The notes beneath the pieces were generated by a model. That model saw only the letters and a program-made list of their open reading frames with translations, did no database searches and had not been told where the DNA came from. 64,000 nt of DNA, taken from MedAcidi-G1 sp002294285 (GTDB lineage Bacteria; Actinomycetota; Acidimicrobiia; Acidimicrobiales; MedAcidi-G1). Position numbers and translations under genes: made by a program. This document shows, piece after piece, positions 16,937 through 26,059 of the stretch; within the stretch, counting starts at the first letter, position 1; each line of letters starts with the position of its first letter. The stretch is taken from assembly GCA_963999645.1 (NCBI GenBank), contig CAXEUY010000007.1:1-64000 (forward strand), given 5' to 3'.

Positions 16937-18832
16937 TTAATCAACTTTGGCTGCGTCCTCTACGCTTTCGGTGTTTGAATCACCATCTGCAGCTTTTATA
17001 AGCCTAGTAACCTCATCCCCACTTATCGTTTCATGTTCCAGGAGAGCTCTGGCAATCAGGTCAAGAGCATTTCTGTTCTCATCAAGCAACTTTCGGCAAG
17101 CCATTTCTTGTTTTATAAGTATTTTTTGAACTTCTTCATCTATTACACGAGCTGTCTCATCGCTGTATTCACGACCCGCCATTAGGTCGTCTCCCAAAAA
17201 TACCTGACTTTGATTACCCCAAGCCATTGGTCCCACTTCATCTGACATTCCCCACTCGCGGACCATTTTTCTGGCTAGTTCGGTCGCACCCACGAGATCG
17301 TTGTTGGCTCCTGTAGAAGCAACACCGAAGACTATTTCTTCAGCGACTCTCCCTCCCATACGAACAGTTAGAGAGTCCTCTATGTAGTTCTGTCTGTAAA
17401 TGTGTTTTTCCTCTTCAGGTAACTGCATCGTAACTCCGAGAGCCATGCCACTGGGAATTATTGTCACCTTATGCAAGGGGTCAGTATTTGGCAGTAGTGC
17501 AGCACATAAAGCGTGCCCTGCTTCATGGTAGGCAATTGCTTCTTTTTCATCGTTTGTAAGAGCTAGAGAATCACGTTTTTGACCCATAAGGATTCGATCT
17601 CTTGCAACTTCGAGATCTTCAGCTCTGACAGAATCAGAGTCACTCCTAACAGCTGTAAGTGCTGCTTCATTTATCAAATTAGCCAGATCCGCACCGCTCA
17701 TGCCTGGTGTTCCGCGTGCGACGACGTTTAAGTCAACATCATCAGAAATCTGTTTGCCTTTCACGTGAACCTTGAGAATCTCAACTCGATCCTCGAGCTC
17801 AGGAAGAGGAACCACTATCTGTCTGTCGAACCTTCCAGGTCGTAACAAGGCCGGGTCGAGGATGTCAGGCCTGTTTGTCGCTGCCATCATTACGATTCCT
17901 TCGCTTCCCTCAAAACCGTCCATTTCAGAGAGCATTTGGTTTAATGTTTGTTCACGTTCGTCGTGACCGCCTCCAAGTCCCGCTCCTCGTTTTCTTCCAA
18001 CTGAGTCGATTTCGTCGATGAAAATTATTGCCCTTCCTAATTTTCTTGCAGACTGGAAAAGGTCACGAACTCTGCTCGCTCCTACTCCAACGAACATTTC
18101 CATAAAATCTGAACCAGTTACAGAGAGAAAAGGAACTCCTGCTTCTCCTGCTACAGCACGAGCGATCAAAGTTTTACCAGTTCCCGGAGGACCTACTAGA
18201 AGAACCCCTTTGGGCACTTTTGCACCTATCTCGGCAAACTTTTCTGATTCTGTTAAAAAATCCACAATTTCACGAATCTCTTGTTTGACTCCTTCGTAGC
18301 CTGCCACGTCATCAAAAGTTGTACCTGGTTTTTCTGTCGTGTATAACTTTGCTTTTGAGCGTCCAATTGACATCATTCCCGTCATCTGACCTTGAGCTCT
18401 TTTGTTTATCCACCAGAAGAAGAGAATTATCAAACCAACTGGTAATAGAAGCGGTAACCATGTTTGAAAGAATCCGGGTTGTGGAGTCTTGAATTCAATC
18501 GAAGCGCTGCTTTGATCTAACAGACGTCTATCTTCATCAGACAGTTCTATTGGTCCAGTTGTTTTTTGCTCTAAACCATCCTCAGATTCGAAATTGATTT
18601 GTCCTGTTCTATTGTCTACTTCGACTCTTGAAATCTCCCCATCTGAAATCTTTGTCAGGAAACTATCGTATGGAATTTCTTCAATTTCTTTTCCAGGTAG
18701 AAGATTAGGAAGCACTATAAATGATAAAAGCGCCCCTAAAACAAGCCAAGGGAACCATCGCGACAGACCTGATCTCTTAGGCTCATCGTTAGACTCAGAT
18801 TCGTGTGAGGCAGGTTCTGGAGATTTGTTCAT
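16937..18832 (-). CDS. ftsH: ATP-dependent zinc metalloprotease FtsH
   Basis: FtsH is a hexameric membrane AAA+ protease that extracts and degrades misassembled membrane proteins and short-lived regulators. The 631 residues run in the usual order: cytoplasmic tail, helix 1 (about 26-46), short external domain, helix 2 (about 125-143), AAA domain with Walker A GPPGTGKT, Walker B IIFIDEID and the second region of homology (AATNRPDILDPALLRPGRFD), then the M41 protease domain with HEAGH and a downstream metal aspartate region. All key residues are present. The C-tail is acidic. It is divergent from the CPBP gene and heads a unit with the thioredoxin-like gene. A TACGAT box 6 bases before the ATG suggests a leaderless message. 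Confidence 0.97.
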   Translation of the reverse strand: MNKSPEPASHESESNDEPKRSGLSRWFPWLVLGALLSFIVLPNLLPGKEIEEIPYDSFLTKISDGEISRVEVDNRTGQINFESEDGLEQKTTGPIELSDEDRRLLDQSSASIEFKTPQPGFFQTWLPLLLPVGLIILFFWWINKRAQGQMTGMMSIGRSKAKLYTTEKPGTTFDDVAGYEGVKQEIREIVDFLTESEKFAEIGAKVPKGVLLVGPPGTGKTLIARAVAGEAGVPFLSVTGSDFMEMFVGVGASRVRDLFQSARKLGRAIIFIDEIDSVGRKRGAGLGGGHDEREQTLNQMLSEMDGFEGSEGIVMMAATNRPDILDPALLRPGRFDRQIVVPLPELEDRVEILKVHVKGKQISDDVDLNVVARGTPGMSGADLANLINEAALTAVRSDSDSVRAEDLEVARDRILMGQKRDSLALTNDEKEAIAYHEAGHALCAALLPNTDPLHKVTIIPSGMALGVTMQLPEEEKHIYRQNYIEDSLTVRMGGRVAEEIVFGVASTGANNDLVGATELARKMVREWGMSDEVGPMAWGNQSQVFLGDDLMAGREYSDETARVIDEEVQKILIKQEMACRKLLDENRNALDLIARALLEHETISGDEVTRLIKAADGDSNTESVEDAAKVD

Positions 18833-18838
18833 ACCTAC

Positions 18839-18844
18839 ATCGTA
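18839..18844 (-). promoter_or_regulatory. putative -10 box of leaderless ftsH transcript
   Basis: TACGAT on the minus strand lies 6 bases before the ftsH ATG. AGG in the 6-base gap is too close to act as a ribosome binding site. Confidence 0.45.
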
Positions 18845-18886
18845 CGGGCTATTTACAAGGTTCTACTTAACATAGAAACTTAAGTT

Positions 18887-18910
18887 AATTAAGGCGAAAA
18901 TTAAGGCAAA
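18887..18910 (+). repeat. 12-base tandem repeat before CPBP gene
   Basis: Two adjacent units, AATTAAGGCGAA and AATTAAGGCAAA, differ at one base. The second supplies AAGG as a weak ribosome binding site for the ATG at 18913. It could be an operator or chance slippage. Confidence 0.5.
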
Positions 18911-18912
18911 AG

Positions 18913-19620
18913 ATGAAACAAGAAAAATCTCTTGAAAGCCCTCAAGAACAGAAATGGGGCATTCGCCATGTTGTTTATGGTTTGCTGCTCGGACAAGTTT
19001 CAACAATTCTGGCTATTGTCGCTATAGGCCTGATAGATCAAGACATTGACTTAGAAGATCCTTCATTAGAAATAACTGCAATACTGCAATCGGCTCTATG
19101 GATAGGAACACTTGGAATCCCGCTTTGGTTGTATTACTCAAAAGGAGTTTCATGGAGGCAGTTTGGATGGAGATTCAAAAGAAGTGATATTTTCAAAGGT
19201 CTTCTTATCGGACTTGGAACACAAATAGCTGCCGGCTTGTTGTATTTGCCGTTATATGTGATTTTTGATGACATCGACGTATCAGAACCGGCCAAAGAGC
19301 TAGTTGACAAAGCTACAGGTCTAGGAGTTTTTCTTCTGTTTTTGGTCGTTGTTGTAGGAGCACCAGTAGTGGAAGAGATATTTTACCGTGGTTTGACTCT
19401 CAAAGCTTTTGAGAAAAAAATGGGTGGTCGTCTAGCCTTAGTAGCTTCTTCCTTACTTTTCGCAGTTGCCCATTTGCAGTTTGTCCAGTTTCCGGCTTTG
19501 TTCTTATTCGGTTTCGTAGCGGCATATTTGGCGAGAAAATATGATCGTTTGGGTAGAGCTGTATGGGCACACGTGGGGTTTAACGCCACCACTGTTATAG
19601 CCCTCTTGCTGCAAGGTTGA
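18913..19620 (+). CDS. CPBP family intramembrane glutamic-type metalloprotease
   Basis: This 235-residue membrane protein has about six to eight helices and the three motifs of the CPBP (CAAX protease and bacteriocin-processing, Rce1-like) family. These are EEIFYRG (the EExxxR pair) near residue 155, FAVAHLQF with the second-motif histidine near 183, and HVGFN near 221 with the third-motif histidine and asparagine. The catalytic residues are therefore complete. In bacteria such proteins process or bind membrane peptides; most have no known substrate. Eukaryotic Rce1 acts on prenylated proteins, but that should not be assumed here. It diverges from ftsH and is followed 31 bases later by a large membrane protein on the same strand. 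Confidence 0.87.
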   Translation: MKQEKSLESPQEQKWGIRHVVYGLLLGQVSTILAIVAIGLIDQDIDLEDPSLEITAILQSALWIGTLGIPLWLYYSKGVSWRQFGWRFKRSDIFKGLLIGLGTQIAAGLLYLPLYVIFDDIDVSEPAKELVDKATGLGVFLLFLVVVVGAPVVEEIFYRGLTLKAFEKKMGGRLALVASSLLFAVAHLQFVQFPALFLFGFVAAYLARKYDRLGRAVWAHVGFNATTVIALLLQG

Positions 19621-19651
19621 ATGTCGAAAATCAACGAGAGAAACTTATTAG

Positions 19652-22168
19652 ATGGAAAAATACAACCCAAATAAATACCTAGAGAAAATTTTCCAAATCC
19701 GATTCCTGTCCTGGATTTCAGCTTTCTCAGTTTTTATTTCTTGCTTTTTTATTTTGTGGGTACTAAACCCTGAAGGGTCTCTATTTTCACTATCCACTCC
19801 AACCGGAGGCGATTTGGGCGCACACGTTTGGGGACCCGCTTTTCTTAGAGATGAGTTACTTCCAAATTTAAGGCTTTCTGGATGGGCGCCTGACTGGTAT
19901 GCAGGTTTTCCCGCTTATCGGTTTTACATGGTCGTGCCCATGCTTTTTATTGTCGTTTTAAACGCGGGGCTTGTTTTACCTCTGTTGATCTTGTTTGTTT
20001 TATTGGTTTCTTTCGCAGCGTTTAAACTCATTGTTAACAAACCCACATATTGGCGCCCCGCGACTGCTTTTTTAATTCTTTTACTTCTTTTGGTCATACC
20101 TTTCCATTACGGTCTTTCATTTAAATTGGTAACTGCAGTCGGGCTGGTTTTTATGCCTCTCGCTGGATGGAAAATGGGCCATTTAGCCGGTTTGCCCGAA
20201 CCAGGTCCCGCCTTGTTGGGAGCATCAACACTGGCATTTATATTTGATCGGTCATTTAACATAATGGGTGGCAATTTGATGTCAACAATGGCAGGAGAAT
20301 TCGCTTTCACACTTGCAATTGTTTTTTGTCTTCTATACATCGGTCTGCTCATAGCAGGTATAGAAACAGGTGAGAAAAGAGCGATAGCAGCTTTACTGCT
20401 AGCACTGACAGGTTTATGCCATCTGCTGGTGGTCTTTTTTGCTCTTCTGGTCACATTCGTTTCGTTGGCCACTCGCCCAAGTAAGGCTTCAATTCGATGG
20501 GTTATAGATGTTGGACTGCTTTCAGGGTTGGTTTCTGCTTTCTGGGTTATTCCTTTTTGGTGGTACAGGTCCCATCTGAACGATATGGGATGGGAAAAGT
20601 TGACATCGTATGCTTCCTACCTGTGGAGTCGTGATCAATTAGCTGCAGATTTTCTCACAAATGATCCACCATTACAGTTGGCGATAGTTCTAGCTGCAGC
20701 GGGAGCTGTTCTATCCTTGCTATTTAGAAGAAGGATTGGAGTTGTTCTAGCGATTTCAGCAGCCGTCTTGGCTTTGGTTTTCATCTACCTTCCTGAAGGC
20801 CGTCTATACAACGGAAGGCTGCTACCCGCTTATTATCTGTGCATCTACTTTTTAGCGGCTATAGCTATCGCAGAAATAATACGTATTTTAGGATTTCTAG
20901 TAGGTCGAAGGGTAAAAGAAGCACATCGAACTGGGGCATTAGTTTCTGGAAGTCTTGGACTGCTAGTAGTCGTACTTTTCATATTTTATTTAGCTGTACC
21001 ACTGAGGGTTTTGCCAGGTGGAAAAATGGAAGGCAATTCCTATCAATGGATGGGGCTTGAGACTGAGGATTTAAATCTAGGTCGATCGTGGGCTTTATGG
21101 AATTTTTCTGGCTATGAAGCAAGAACTGGAGATGCCACAGGTGGAGGATGGTCAGAGCTAGCAGATTTTGTCATTTCGATGGACGACCAGGCTAAGGAAC
21201 ATGGATGCGGTCGCTTGATGTGGGAGTATTCAAGTGAATTGACAAGATATGGAACTCCTATGGCTCCTATGCTTATGCCTCACTGGACGGATGGATGCAT
21301 CGGATCGATGGAAGGTTTATATTTTGAGTCATCTACAACAACACCCTTCCACTTTTTGATTCAATCTGAACTCTCAATCGCTCCGTCAAGAGCACAACGT
21401 GATCTTCCATACAGATCTTTTGACATAGATTCAGGAGTTGATCACCTTCAGCAATTTGGAGTCAAATATTATGCTGCCTCGTCACAAACTTCTATAGAAC
21501 AAGCTCAGAAACATTCATCTTTAACCCAAATAGGAATTAGTGGACCTTGGACAATTTTTAAAGTGGAGAACACGCAGCTAGTGGATCAACTAGATTTCGA
21601 ACCAGCTATTTTTGATGATTTGAAACACTCAGATTGGCTTGAACCTTCTGTCGAAGTTTTCCAAGAAGGTTCGCAGGCAGTAGTAAGGACAATAGGAGGG
21701 ATGGAAAGTTGGCAGTCTCTGAGTTTGGAAGAAAAGCCTGAGAAGATCGAGTTGTCTGATGTGACAATTTCTGAAATAAGTGTTAATTCAAACCGAATAG
21801 AATTTGAAGTTGACAGAACGGGAATTCCAGTAATTGTAAAAACTTCTTATTTCCCGAATTGGCAAGTGGAAGGAGCTGAAGGGCCATGGAGGGCCACACC
21901 CAATTTAATGGTAGTAGTTCCAACTGAAAAAGAAGTTGTATTAGATTACGGTCGTAGCAGGGTCGAAATTGTATCGATGTTGATGACCTTTATTGGTTTA
22001 GTTCTCTTAATACGTTTTGCATATAAACCGAATCCCTTTGATTTCTCATCCGCATGGTTTGATTCGAATTTGATTCTTCCAGATGTCGAAAAGAGTTTGA
22101 AAGAATGGTCGATGGAAGAAAACAGATCGGAAAAAACCGTGGACCTAAACGGAGAAGTTCACACATGA
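19652..22168 (+). CDS. large multi-span membrane protein, PTPS-related/GT-C-like
   Basis: This 838-residue protein has a first helix (about 19-38), an extracytoplasmic loop TPTGGDLGAHVWGP with GWAPDWYAGFP and an aromatic YRFYMVVPM turn, then roughly ten hydrophobic segments up to about residue 450, and a large soluble C-domain ending in a last helix near 775. The D-x-H loop after the first helix and aromatic W/Y/F-rich turns resemble the 6-pyruvoyl-tetrahydropterin-synthase-related membrane family and GT-C enzymes, which use polyprenyl-phosphate sugars outside the membrane. This is recall, not a search result. The next gene encodes a GtrA-GT2 fusion that could supply such a lipid-linked sugar, and the two genes overlap by 4 bases. 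Confidence 0.65.
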   Translation: MEKYNPNKYLEKIFQIRFLSWISAFSVFISCFFILWVLNPEGSLFSLSTPTGGDLGAHVWGPAFLRDELLPNLRLSGWAPDWYAGFPAYRFYMVVPMLFIVVLNAGLVLPLLILFVLLVSFAAFKLIVNKPTYWRPATAFLILLLLLVIPFHYGLSFKLVTAVGLVFMPLAGWKMGHLAGLPEPGPALLGASTLAFIFDRSFNIMGGNLMSTMAGEFAFTLAIVFCLLYIGLLIAGIETGEKRAIAALLLALTGLCHLLVVFFALLVTFVSLATRPSKASIRWVIDVGLLSGLVSAFWVIPFWWYRSHLNDMGWEKLTSYASYLWSRDQLAADFLTNDPPLQLAIVLAAAGAVLSLLFRRRIGVVLAISAAVLALVFIYLPEGRLYNGRLLPAYYLCIYFLAAIAIAEIIRILGFLVGRRVKEAHRTGALVSGSLGLLVVVLFIFYLAVPLRVLPGGKMEGNSYQWMGLETEDLNLGRSWALWNFSGYEARTGDATGGGWSELADFVISMDDQAKEHGCGRLMWEYSSELTRYGTPMAPMLMPHWTDGCIGSMEGLYFESSTTTPFHFLIQSELSIAPSRAQRDLPYRSFDIDSGVDHLQQFGVKYYAASSQTSIEQAQKHSSLTQIGISGPWTIFKVENTQLVDQLDFEPAIFDDLKHSDWLEPSVEVFQEGSQAVVRTIGGMESWQSLSLEEKPEKIELSDVTISEISVNSNRIEFEVDRTGIPVIVKTSYFPNWQVEGAEGPWRATPNLMVVVPTEKEVVLDYGRSRVEIVSMLMTFIGLVLLIRFAYKPNPFDFSSAWFDSNLILPDVEKSLKEWSMEENRSEKTVDLNGEVHT

Positions 22169-23343
22169 ATCTTTGGCTTCGACGTTTTGCTTTTGTGGGC
22201 CTAGCAGCAACGGTAATTGATATAGGTTCAGCTGTTTTGCTTATCCAAATTGGTATACCAACCGTAATATCCGATCTGGTGGCGCTAACTGTAGCGGCAG
22301 TAGTTGCTCGAATTCTTCACGAGAAGATAACCCTCATTAATGACCCGCACGCGCGTTGGATTCGAAATATAAAAGTTTTTGCTGCCGTTGTAACTATTGC
22401 CGGCATTACCGATCTGATTATTTTGACTTCATTAGGACCAGGCGACGGAGTGGGAGAGTGTTTTGTCGCAAAACTAACCGCTGTTTTGGGAGCGGCTGTA
22501 ACCAGAGGTATTTCCTACAGGTTCGTCCTTTTTCGTGAAGTTAGAAAGCAGCAGTTGCAACCAAACAGCGAGAATTTCATTGCGTTAAAACCACGAGTGA
22601 CACTTATTATCCCAACATATGAAGAAGCAGACAGAATCTCTACAACCCTGTCTGTCGTAGATTCACAGCTAAGATCAGCTTTCTCTAAGAGCGATGACAT
22701 TGAAGTCATCGTTGTTGATGACGGTTCAAAAGACGACACATCTGAAATAGCAAGAAAAGCAGGAGCTGATTTAGTTATAAGACTTGAAAGCAACCAAGGC
22801 AAAGGTGCAGCGATACGTGCCGGTGTGAGAGAAGCCAATGGTTCAGTGGTCGCTTTTACCGATGCTGATCTTGCGTATAACCCGAGACAGGTTCTGGAGT
22901 TAGTTGAACTAGTGGAAAAAGGGTACGACATGGTTGTGGGAAGCCGACAGCATGTTGAAACAAAAAACCTAGTTCGAGCGGGCAGATTTAGAGAGATAGG
23001 TGGAAGAATTATAAATGTAGCCACCTTTATGCTCTTGTTGGGACAGTACAGAGATACTCAGTGTGGCTTAAAAGCTTTTAACTCAAAAGTTGCAAAATCT
23101 TTATTCGCAGCAGGAACCATTGATGGTTTTTCGTTCGATGTTGAACTGTTCCACTTGGCTGAGAGGTGGAATTTGAGCCTTATAGAAGTACCTGTTGAGG
23201 TGGAGAATTCAACGAGATCATCAGTAAATGCACTACGTGACGGGGTTCTTTTGTTATTTGATCTCGTAAAGATCCGTCAAAGAGCTAGAAGCGGAAAGTA
23301 TCCGGACCATCTAGCTATTCAAATTCCAAGTTCAGATCAATAG
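22165..23343 (+). CDS. fusion of GtrA-like membrane domain and dolichyl-phosphate-sugar synthase-like GT2
   Basis: Residues about 1-125 form a GtrA-like four-helix membrane domain (RRFAFVGLAATVIDIGSAVL at the start, GISYRFVLFRE at its end). Residues about 140-390 are a GT2 domain of the DPM1/ALG5 type: LIIPTYEEADRI, VIVVDDGSKDDT, NQGKGAAIRAG, AFTDADLAYNP with the metal-binding DAD, and DTQCGLKAF. Such enzymes make polyprenyl-phosphate mannose or glucose in the cytoplasm, and GtrA-type proteins are thought to help flip the product. Having both in one chain would join synthesis to export. I chose ATG 22165 (GGAGAA 8 bases upstream) over an in-frame ATG at 22105. It overlaps the upstream membrane protein gene by 4 bases. 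Confidence 0.83.
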   Translation: MNLWLRRFAFVGLAATVIDIGSAVLLIQIGIPTVISDLVALTVAAVVARILHEKITLINDPHARWIRNIKVFAAVVTIAGITDLIILTSLGPGDGVGECFVAKLTAVLGAAVTRGISYRFVLFREVRKQQLQPNSENFIALKPRVTLIIPTYEEADRISTTLSVVDSQLRSAFSKSDDIEVIVVDDGSKDDTSEIARKAGADLVIRLESNQGKGAAIRAGVREANGSVVAFTDADLAYNPRQVLELVELVEKGYDMVVGSRQHVETKNLVRAGRFREIGGRIINVATFMLLLGQYRDTQCGLKAFNSKVAKSLFAAGTIDGFSFDVELFHLAERWNLSLIEVPVEVENSTRSSVNALRDGVLLLFDLVKIRQRARSGKYPDHLAIQIPSSDQ

Positions 23344-23350
23344 ATGTAGG

Positions 23351-23356
23351 TAAGGT
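23351..23356 (+). promoter_or_regulatory. putative -10 box of leaderless manB transcript
   Basis: TAAGGT lies 6 bases before the manB ATG at 23363 and no other translation signal is seen. The AGG of TAGGTAAGG is a possible but poorly placed ribosome binding site. Confidence 0.4.
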
Positions 23357-23362
23357 TGCACA

Positions 23363-24712
23363 ATGGCTAACGCGGAGTCTGTCTTCAAGGCCTATGACAT
23401 TCGCGGGGTATTCCCCGAGGAGGTAAATGCAGATCTTTTTCGCGCCATCGGTAGAGCGTTTTCAATTTTTATAAAAAGCAAAACGGAAAGAAACAGCTCG
23501 GTGGTAGTAGGCAGAGATATGAGAGAAAGCAGTCAGTCATTAGCTGAAGCCTTCGCTGATGGGGTGATGGACCAGGGAGTAAATATTGTCGATATCGGTT
23601 TGGCGTCAACGGATATGTGTTATTTCGCTTCAGGCCGTTTAGATTTACCTGCCGCCATGGTGACGGCGAGTCACAATCCTGCTGAATATAACGGCCTGAA
23701 AATTTGTCTTAATCAAGCCAAACCAATTGGGCAAGATTCGGGACTCGGAGAAATTCTGGAGATAGTCAACAGTTCTCCTGAACCTGCAGAGAAAACTGGA
23801 ACAGCGGAAGAGTTGGATATTTTAGAAGATTTTGCAATCCATGTTTTATCTGTAATCGATAAATCCAATCTCAGAAAACTTAAGATCGTAGCCGATTCCG
23901 CAAATGGGATGGGAGGACTGATCCTGCCACCGGTTTTCAACAAGTTGCCTTTTGAATTGGAGGTGCTTTTCCCTGAACTAGATGGAACTTTCCCAAACCA
24001 TCCAGCTGATCCCTTACAACAAGAAAACCAGAAATATTTGAATGAAAGAGTTCTCGAAACAAAGGCTGACGTCGGCTTAGCTTTTGACGGGGATGCAGAT
24101 CGAGTTTTCTTTATGGATGAGAAAGGAGAGCCGGTTTCAGGTTCCCTTGCTACAGCTCTCATTGCCGATCAGATTCTTAAAGAAAATAAGAATGAAAGCG
24201 TGATATACAACTTGATTTGTTCGAAAGTTGTGCCAGAAACCATCAAAAAGAATGACGGGAAAGGGATACGCAGCCGCGTGGGCCACTCCTTCATAAAGGA
24301 ACTGATGGAAAAGCATGATGCTGTATTTGGAGGAGAACACTCAGGTCACTACTATTTCAGAAAAAATTACAGAGCCGATTCCGGAGTGATAGCCGCTCTA
24401 GTAGTTTTGGTTGCCTTGTCTGAGCATGGTGGCACATTGAGTGAACTGTTAGCACCTTTTAAAAAATATGAGAGTTCTGGTGAAATAAATTTCTCTGTTC
24501 CTGATGTTGAATTATCTATAGGCCTAATAGCGGAGCACTATAAGCACTTAACTGTCGACTGGCTAGACGGACTTACTGTAGATGCAGGGGATTGGTGGTT
24601 TAATTTGAGACCCTCCAATACGGAACCTCTTCTTCGATTGAATGTTGAAGCAAACGACAAAAAAGCTTGCACAGAAGTCGTGGAAGAAGTCAGAACCGTT
24701 TTATCCCAATAG
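23363..24712 (+). CDS. manB: phosphomannomutase / phosphoglucomutase
   Basis: This is an alpha-D-phosphohexomutase of 449 residues that interconverts mannose 6-phosphate and 1-phosphate (possibly also the glucose forms). The four domains are in order: FKAYDIRGVFPEEV at the N-terminus, the phosphoserine loop VTASHNPAEYNG near residue 98, the metal loop FDGDADRVFF near 240, the sugar-binding GGEHSGHYYFR near 323, and the phosphate-binding RPSNTEPLLR near 417. All catalytic residues are present. manA follows two genes later, so fructose 6-phosphate can be led to mannose 1-phosphate and, with the nucleotidyltransferase at 6352, to GDP-mannose for PimA, Gmd and others. Mycobacteria keep manB and manA close together in the same way. 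Confidence 0.93.
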   Translation: MANAESVFKAYDIRGVFPEEVNADLFRAIGRAFSIFIKSKTERNSSVVVGRDMRESSQSLAEAFADGVMDQGVNIVDIGLASTDMCYFASGRLDLPAAMVTASHNPAEYNGLKICLNQAKPIGQDSGLGEILEIVNSSPEPAEKTGTAEELDILEDFAIHVLSVIDKSNLRKLKIVADSANGMGGLILPPVFNKLPFELEVLFPELDGTFPNHPADPLQQENQKYLNERVLETKADVGLAFDGDADRVFFMDEKGEPVSGSLATALIADQILKENKNESVIYNLICSKVVPETIKKNDGKGIRSRVGHSFIKELMEKHDAVFGGEHSGHYYFRKNYRADSGVIAALVVLVALSEHGGTLSELLAPFKKYESSGEINFSVPDVELSIGLIAEHYKHLTVDWLDGLTVDAGDWWFNLRPSNTEPLLRLNVEANDKKACTEVVEEVRTVLSQ

Positions 24713-24737
24713 CCTAAAATAATAGTTAGGAGAGAGT

Positions 24738-24974
24738 ATGTCCCTTGATCCCATGTTGTTAGAGATTTTGGCTTGTCCCGAAGATAAAGGTCCGTTGTTT
24801 TATTTAGAAGACGAGGACTTTCTTTACAACCCTAGATTACGAAGGATTTATCGCATAGAGGATGACATCCCAATCATGCTTGTAGACGAAGCTAGCGAAG
24901 TTGACGAGGGTGAACATGCAAGAATTCTCGAAAAAGTAGAGTCAACTGGCATTTCTTTGACTTTCGAGGAGTAA
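24738..24974 (+). CDS. Trm112-like small protein, zinc cysteines not conserved
   Basis: This 78-residue protein has the Trm112/YcaR outline: LLEILACPEDKGPLFYL at the start and YRIEDDIPIMLVDEA at the end. In typical members two CxxC pairs hold zinc; here only one cysteine is visible, in ACPEDK, so zinc binding is unlikely. Trm112 in eukaryotes activates methyltransferases; the bacterial forms have no settled function. Actinobacteria often carry this version between phosphomannomutase and mannose-6-phosphate isomerase genes, as here. A strong AGGAG site 5 bases after which the ATG sits shows it is translated within the manB-manA unit. Confidence 0.8.
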   Translation: MSLDPMLLEILACPEDKGPLFYLEDEDFLYNPRLRRIYRIEDDIPIMLVDEASEVDEGEHARILEKVESTGISLTFEE

Positions 24975-24981
24975 CCAAGTA

Positions 24982-26025
24982 ATGGTTCTTTTAGAAGGAA
25001 CCCTGAAAACATACGATTGGGGTTCCAAATCAGCGATCGCGAAATTAAGAGGTGTCGCTCCAAGTGGAAAACCAGAAGCAGAACTTTGGTTTGAGGTTGA
25101 AGGGAGCAGTCCATGGCTTGTAAAGATTCTTGCAATACAGAAACCCTTATCCATCCAGTTGCATCCAAACGCAAAACAAGCAATCAGAGGATTTGAAACC
25201 GAAGAAACCAAAGGAATCAAATTAGATGATCCTAAGCGGTCATATCGGGATAAAAATTCAAAGTCAGAATTAGTGTGCGCCTTAACCTCATTCAAAGCAT
25301 TTTGTGGCTTACGGGAAACAAATGAGGCTATTGAAACAGCAAAAGTATTTGATCTACCCGAAGAACTTTATGCTCCCTTGCTTTCAAACGGGCCAAGAGG
25401 ATGGAAGGAAGTAATTGAGAGAATCTTTTCAGGTAATTGGGGTCAAGTAATTGCGGATTTAGAAAAACGTTGTAGCGAAAAAAACGACGGCCCTTGGCAC
25501 AAAGCTGCTGAGGAAATATTTAAAATCTCTGCTCTTTACAGAAACGACGAATCCATTCTGCTTCTACCTTTCATGAATTATTTCGAATTAAATGCCGGTG
25601 ATGCACTACACGTTGAGCCTGGAGCGCCCCATGTCTATCTTGAGGGAATGGCGGTTGAAGTAATGGAACCTGGAGACAATGTGATCAGAGCAGGTCTCAC
25701 AAAAAAACATATAGATAAAAGTGAGTTTCTCTCTCTTTTAGACACTGAAGCAAAATTTCCTCAAATGCAAGTTCCTAAAGGAACGGACCACACCTACATT
25801 GGGCCAACTGAAAAGCTTGTTGTGAGGAGGATCGAAAAGACAAAAGTTGAAATAGACAGTTCAAAAGGCACGGACTTGATTTTGTCCACGACTGGGGTAG
25901 CGACAGTCGAACACGACGAAGAGACCCATATACAGCAAGGGGAAGCTTTTCTCATCGACGTAGAAAATGAAAGTTACACAGTGAGCACATCTGGTGTTCT
26001 ATTTCTTATTAGAGAAGAGGCTTAG
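24982..26025 (+). CDS. manA: mannose-6-phosphate isomerase, type I
   Basis: ManA is a zinc enzyme interconverting fructose 6-phosphate and mannose 6-phosphate. The 347-residue protein has the cupin zinc motif SIQLHPNAKQA near residue 54, and the second part LHVEPGAPHVYLEG near 210, with the remaining zinc histidine and the EVMEPGDNVIRAGL segment that lines the active site. It is slightly shorter than the E. coli enzyme (about 390), in line with other bacterial type I forms. GAGGAG lies upstream of the ATG at the end of the Trm112-like gene. With manB it opens the GDP-mannose route. The downstream ahcY begins 34 bases later. Confidence 0.92.
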   Translation: MVLLEGTLKTYDWGSKSAIAKLRGVAPSGKPEAELWFEVEGSSPWLVKILAIQKPLSIQLHPNAKQAIRGFETEETKGIKLDDPKRSYRDKNSKSELVCALTSFKAFCGLRETNEAIETAKVFDLPEELYAPLLSNGPRGWKEVIERIFSGNWGQVIADLEKRCSEKNDGPWHKAAEEIFKISALYRNDESILLLPFMNYFELNAGDALHVEPGAPHVYLEGMAVEVMEPGDNVIRAGLTKKHIDKSEFLSLLDTEAKFPQMQVPKGTDHTYIGPTEKLVVRRIEKTKVEIDSSKGTDLILSTTGVATVEHDEETHIQQGEAFLIDVENESYTVSTSGVLFLIREEA

Positions 26026-26059
26026 TCCAATTAATTCTCAAGACGATAACTTGGTATAT

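Noticed and set aside
26026..26059. S-adenosylhomocysteine riboswitch before ahcY
   Set aside because: The gap to manA is only 34 bases, too short for the element, and no conserved fold is visible.
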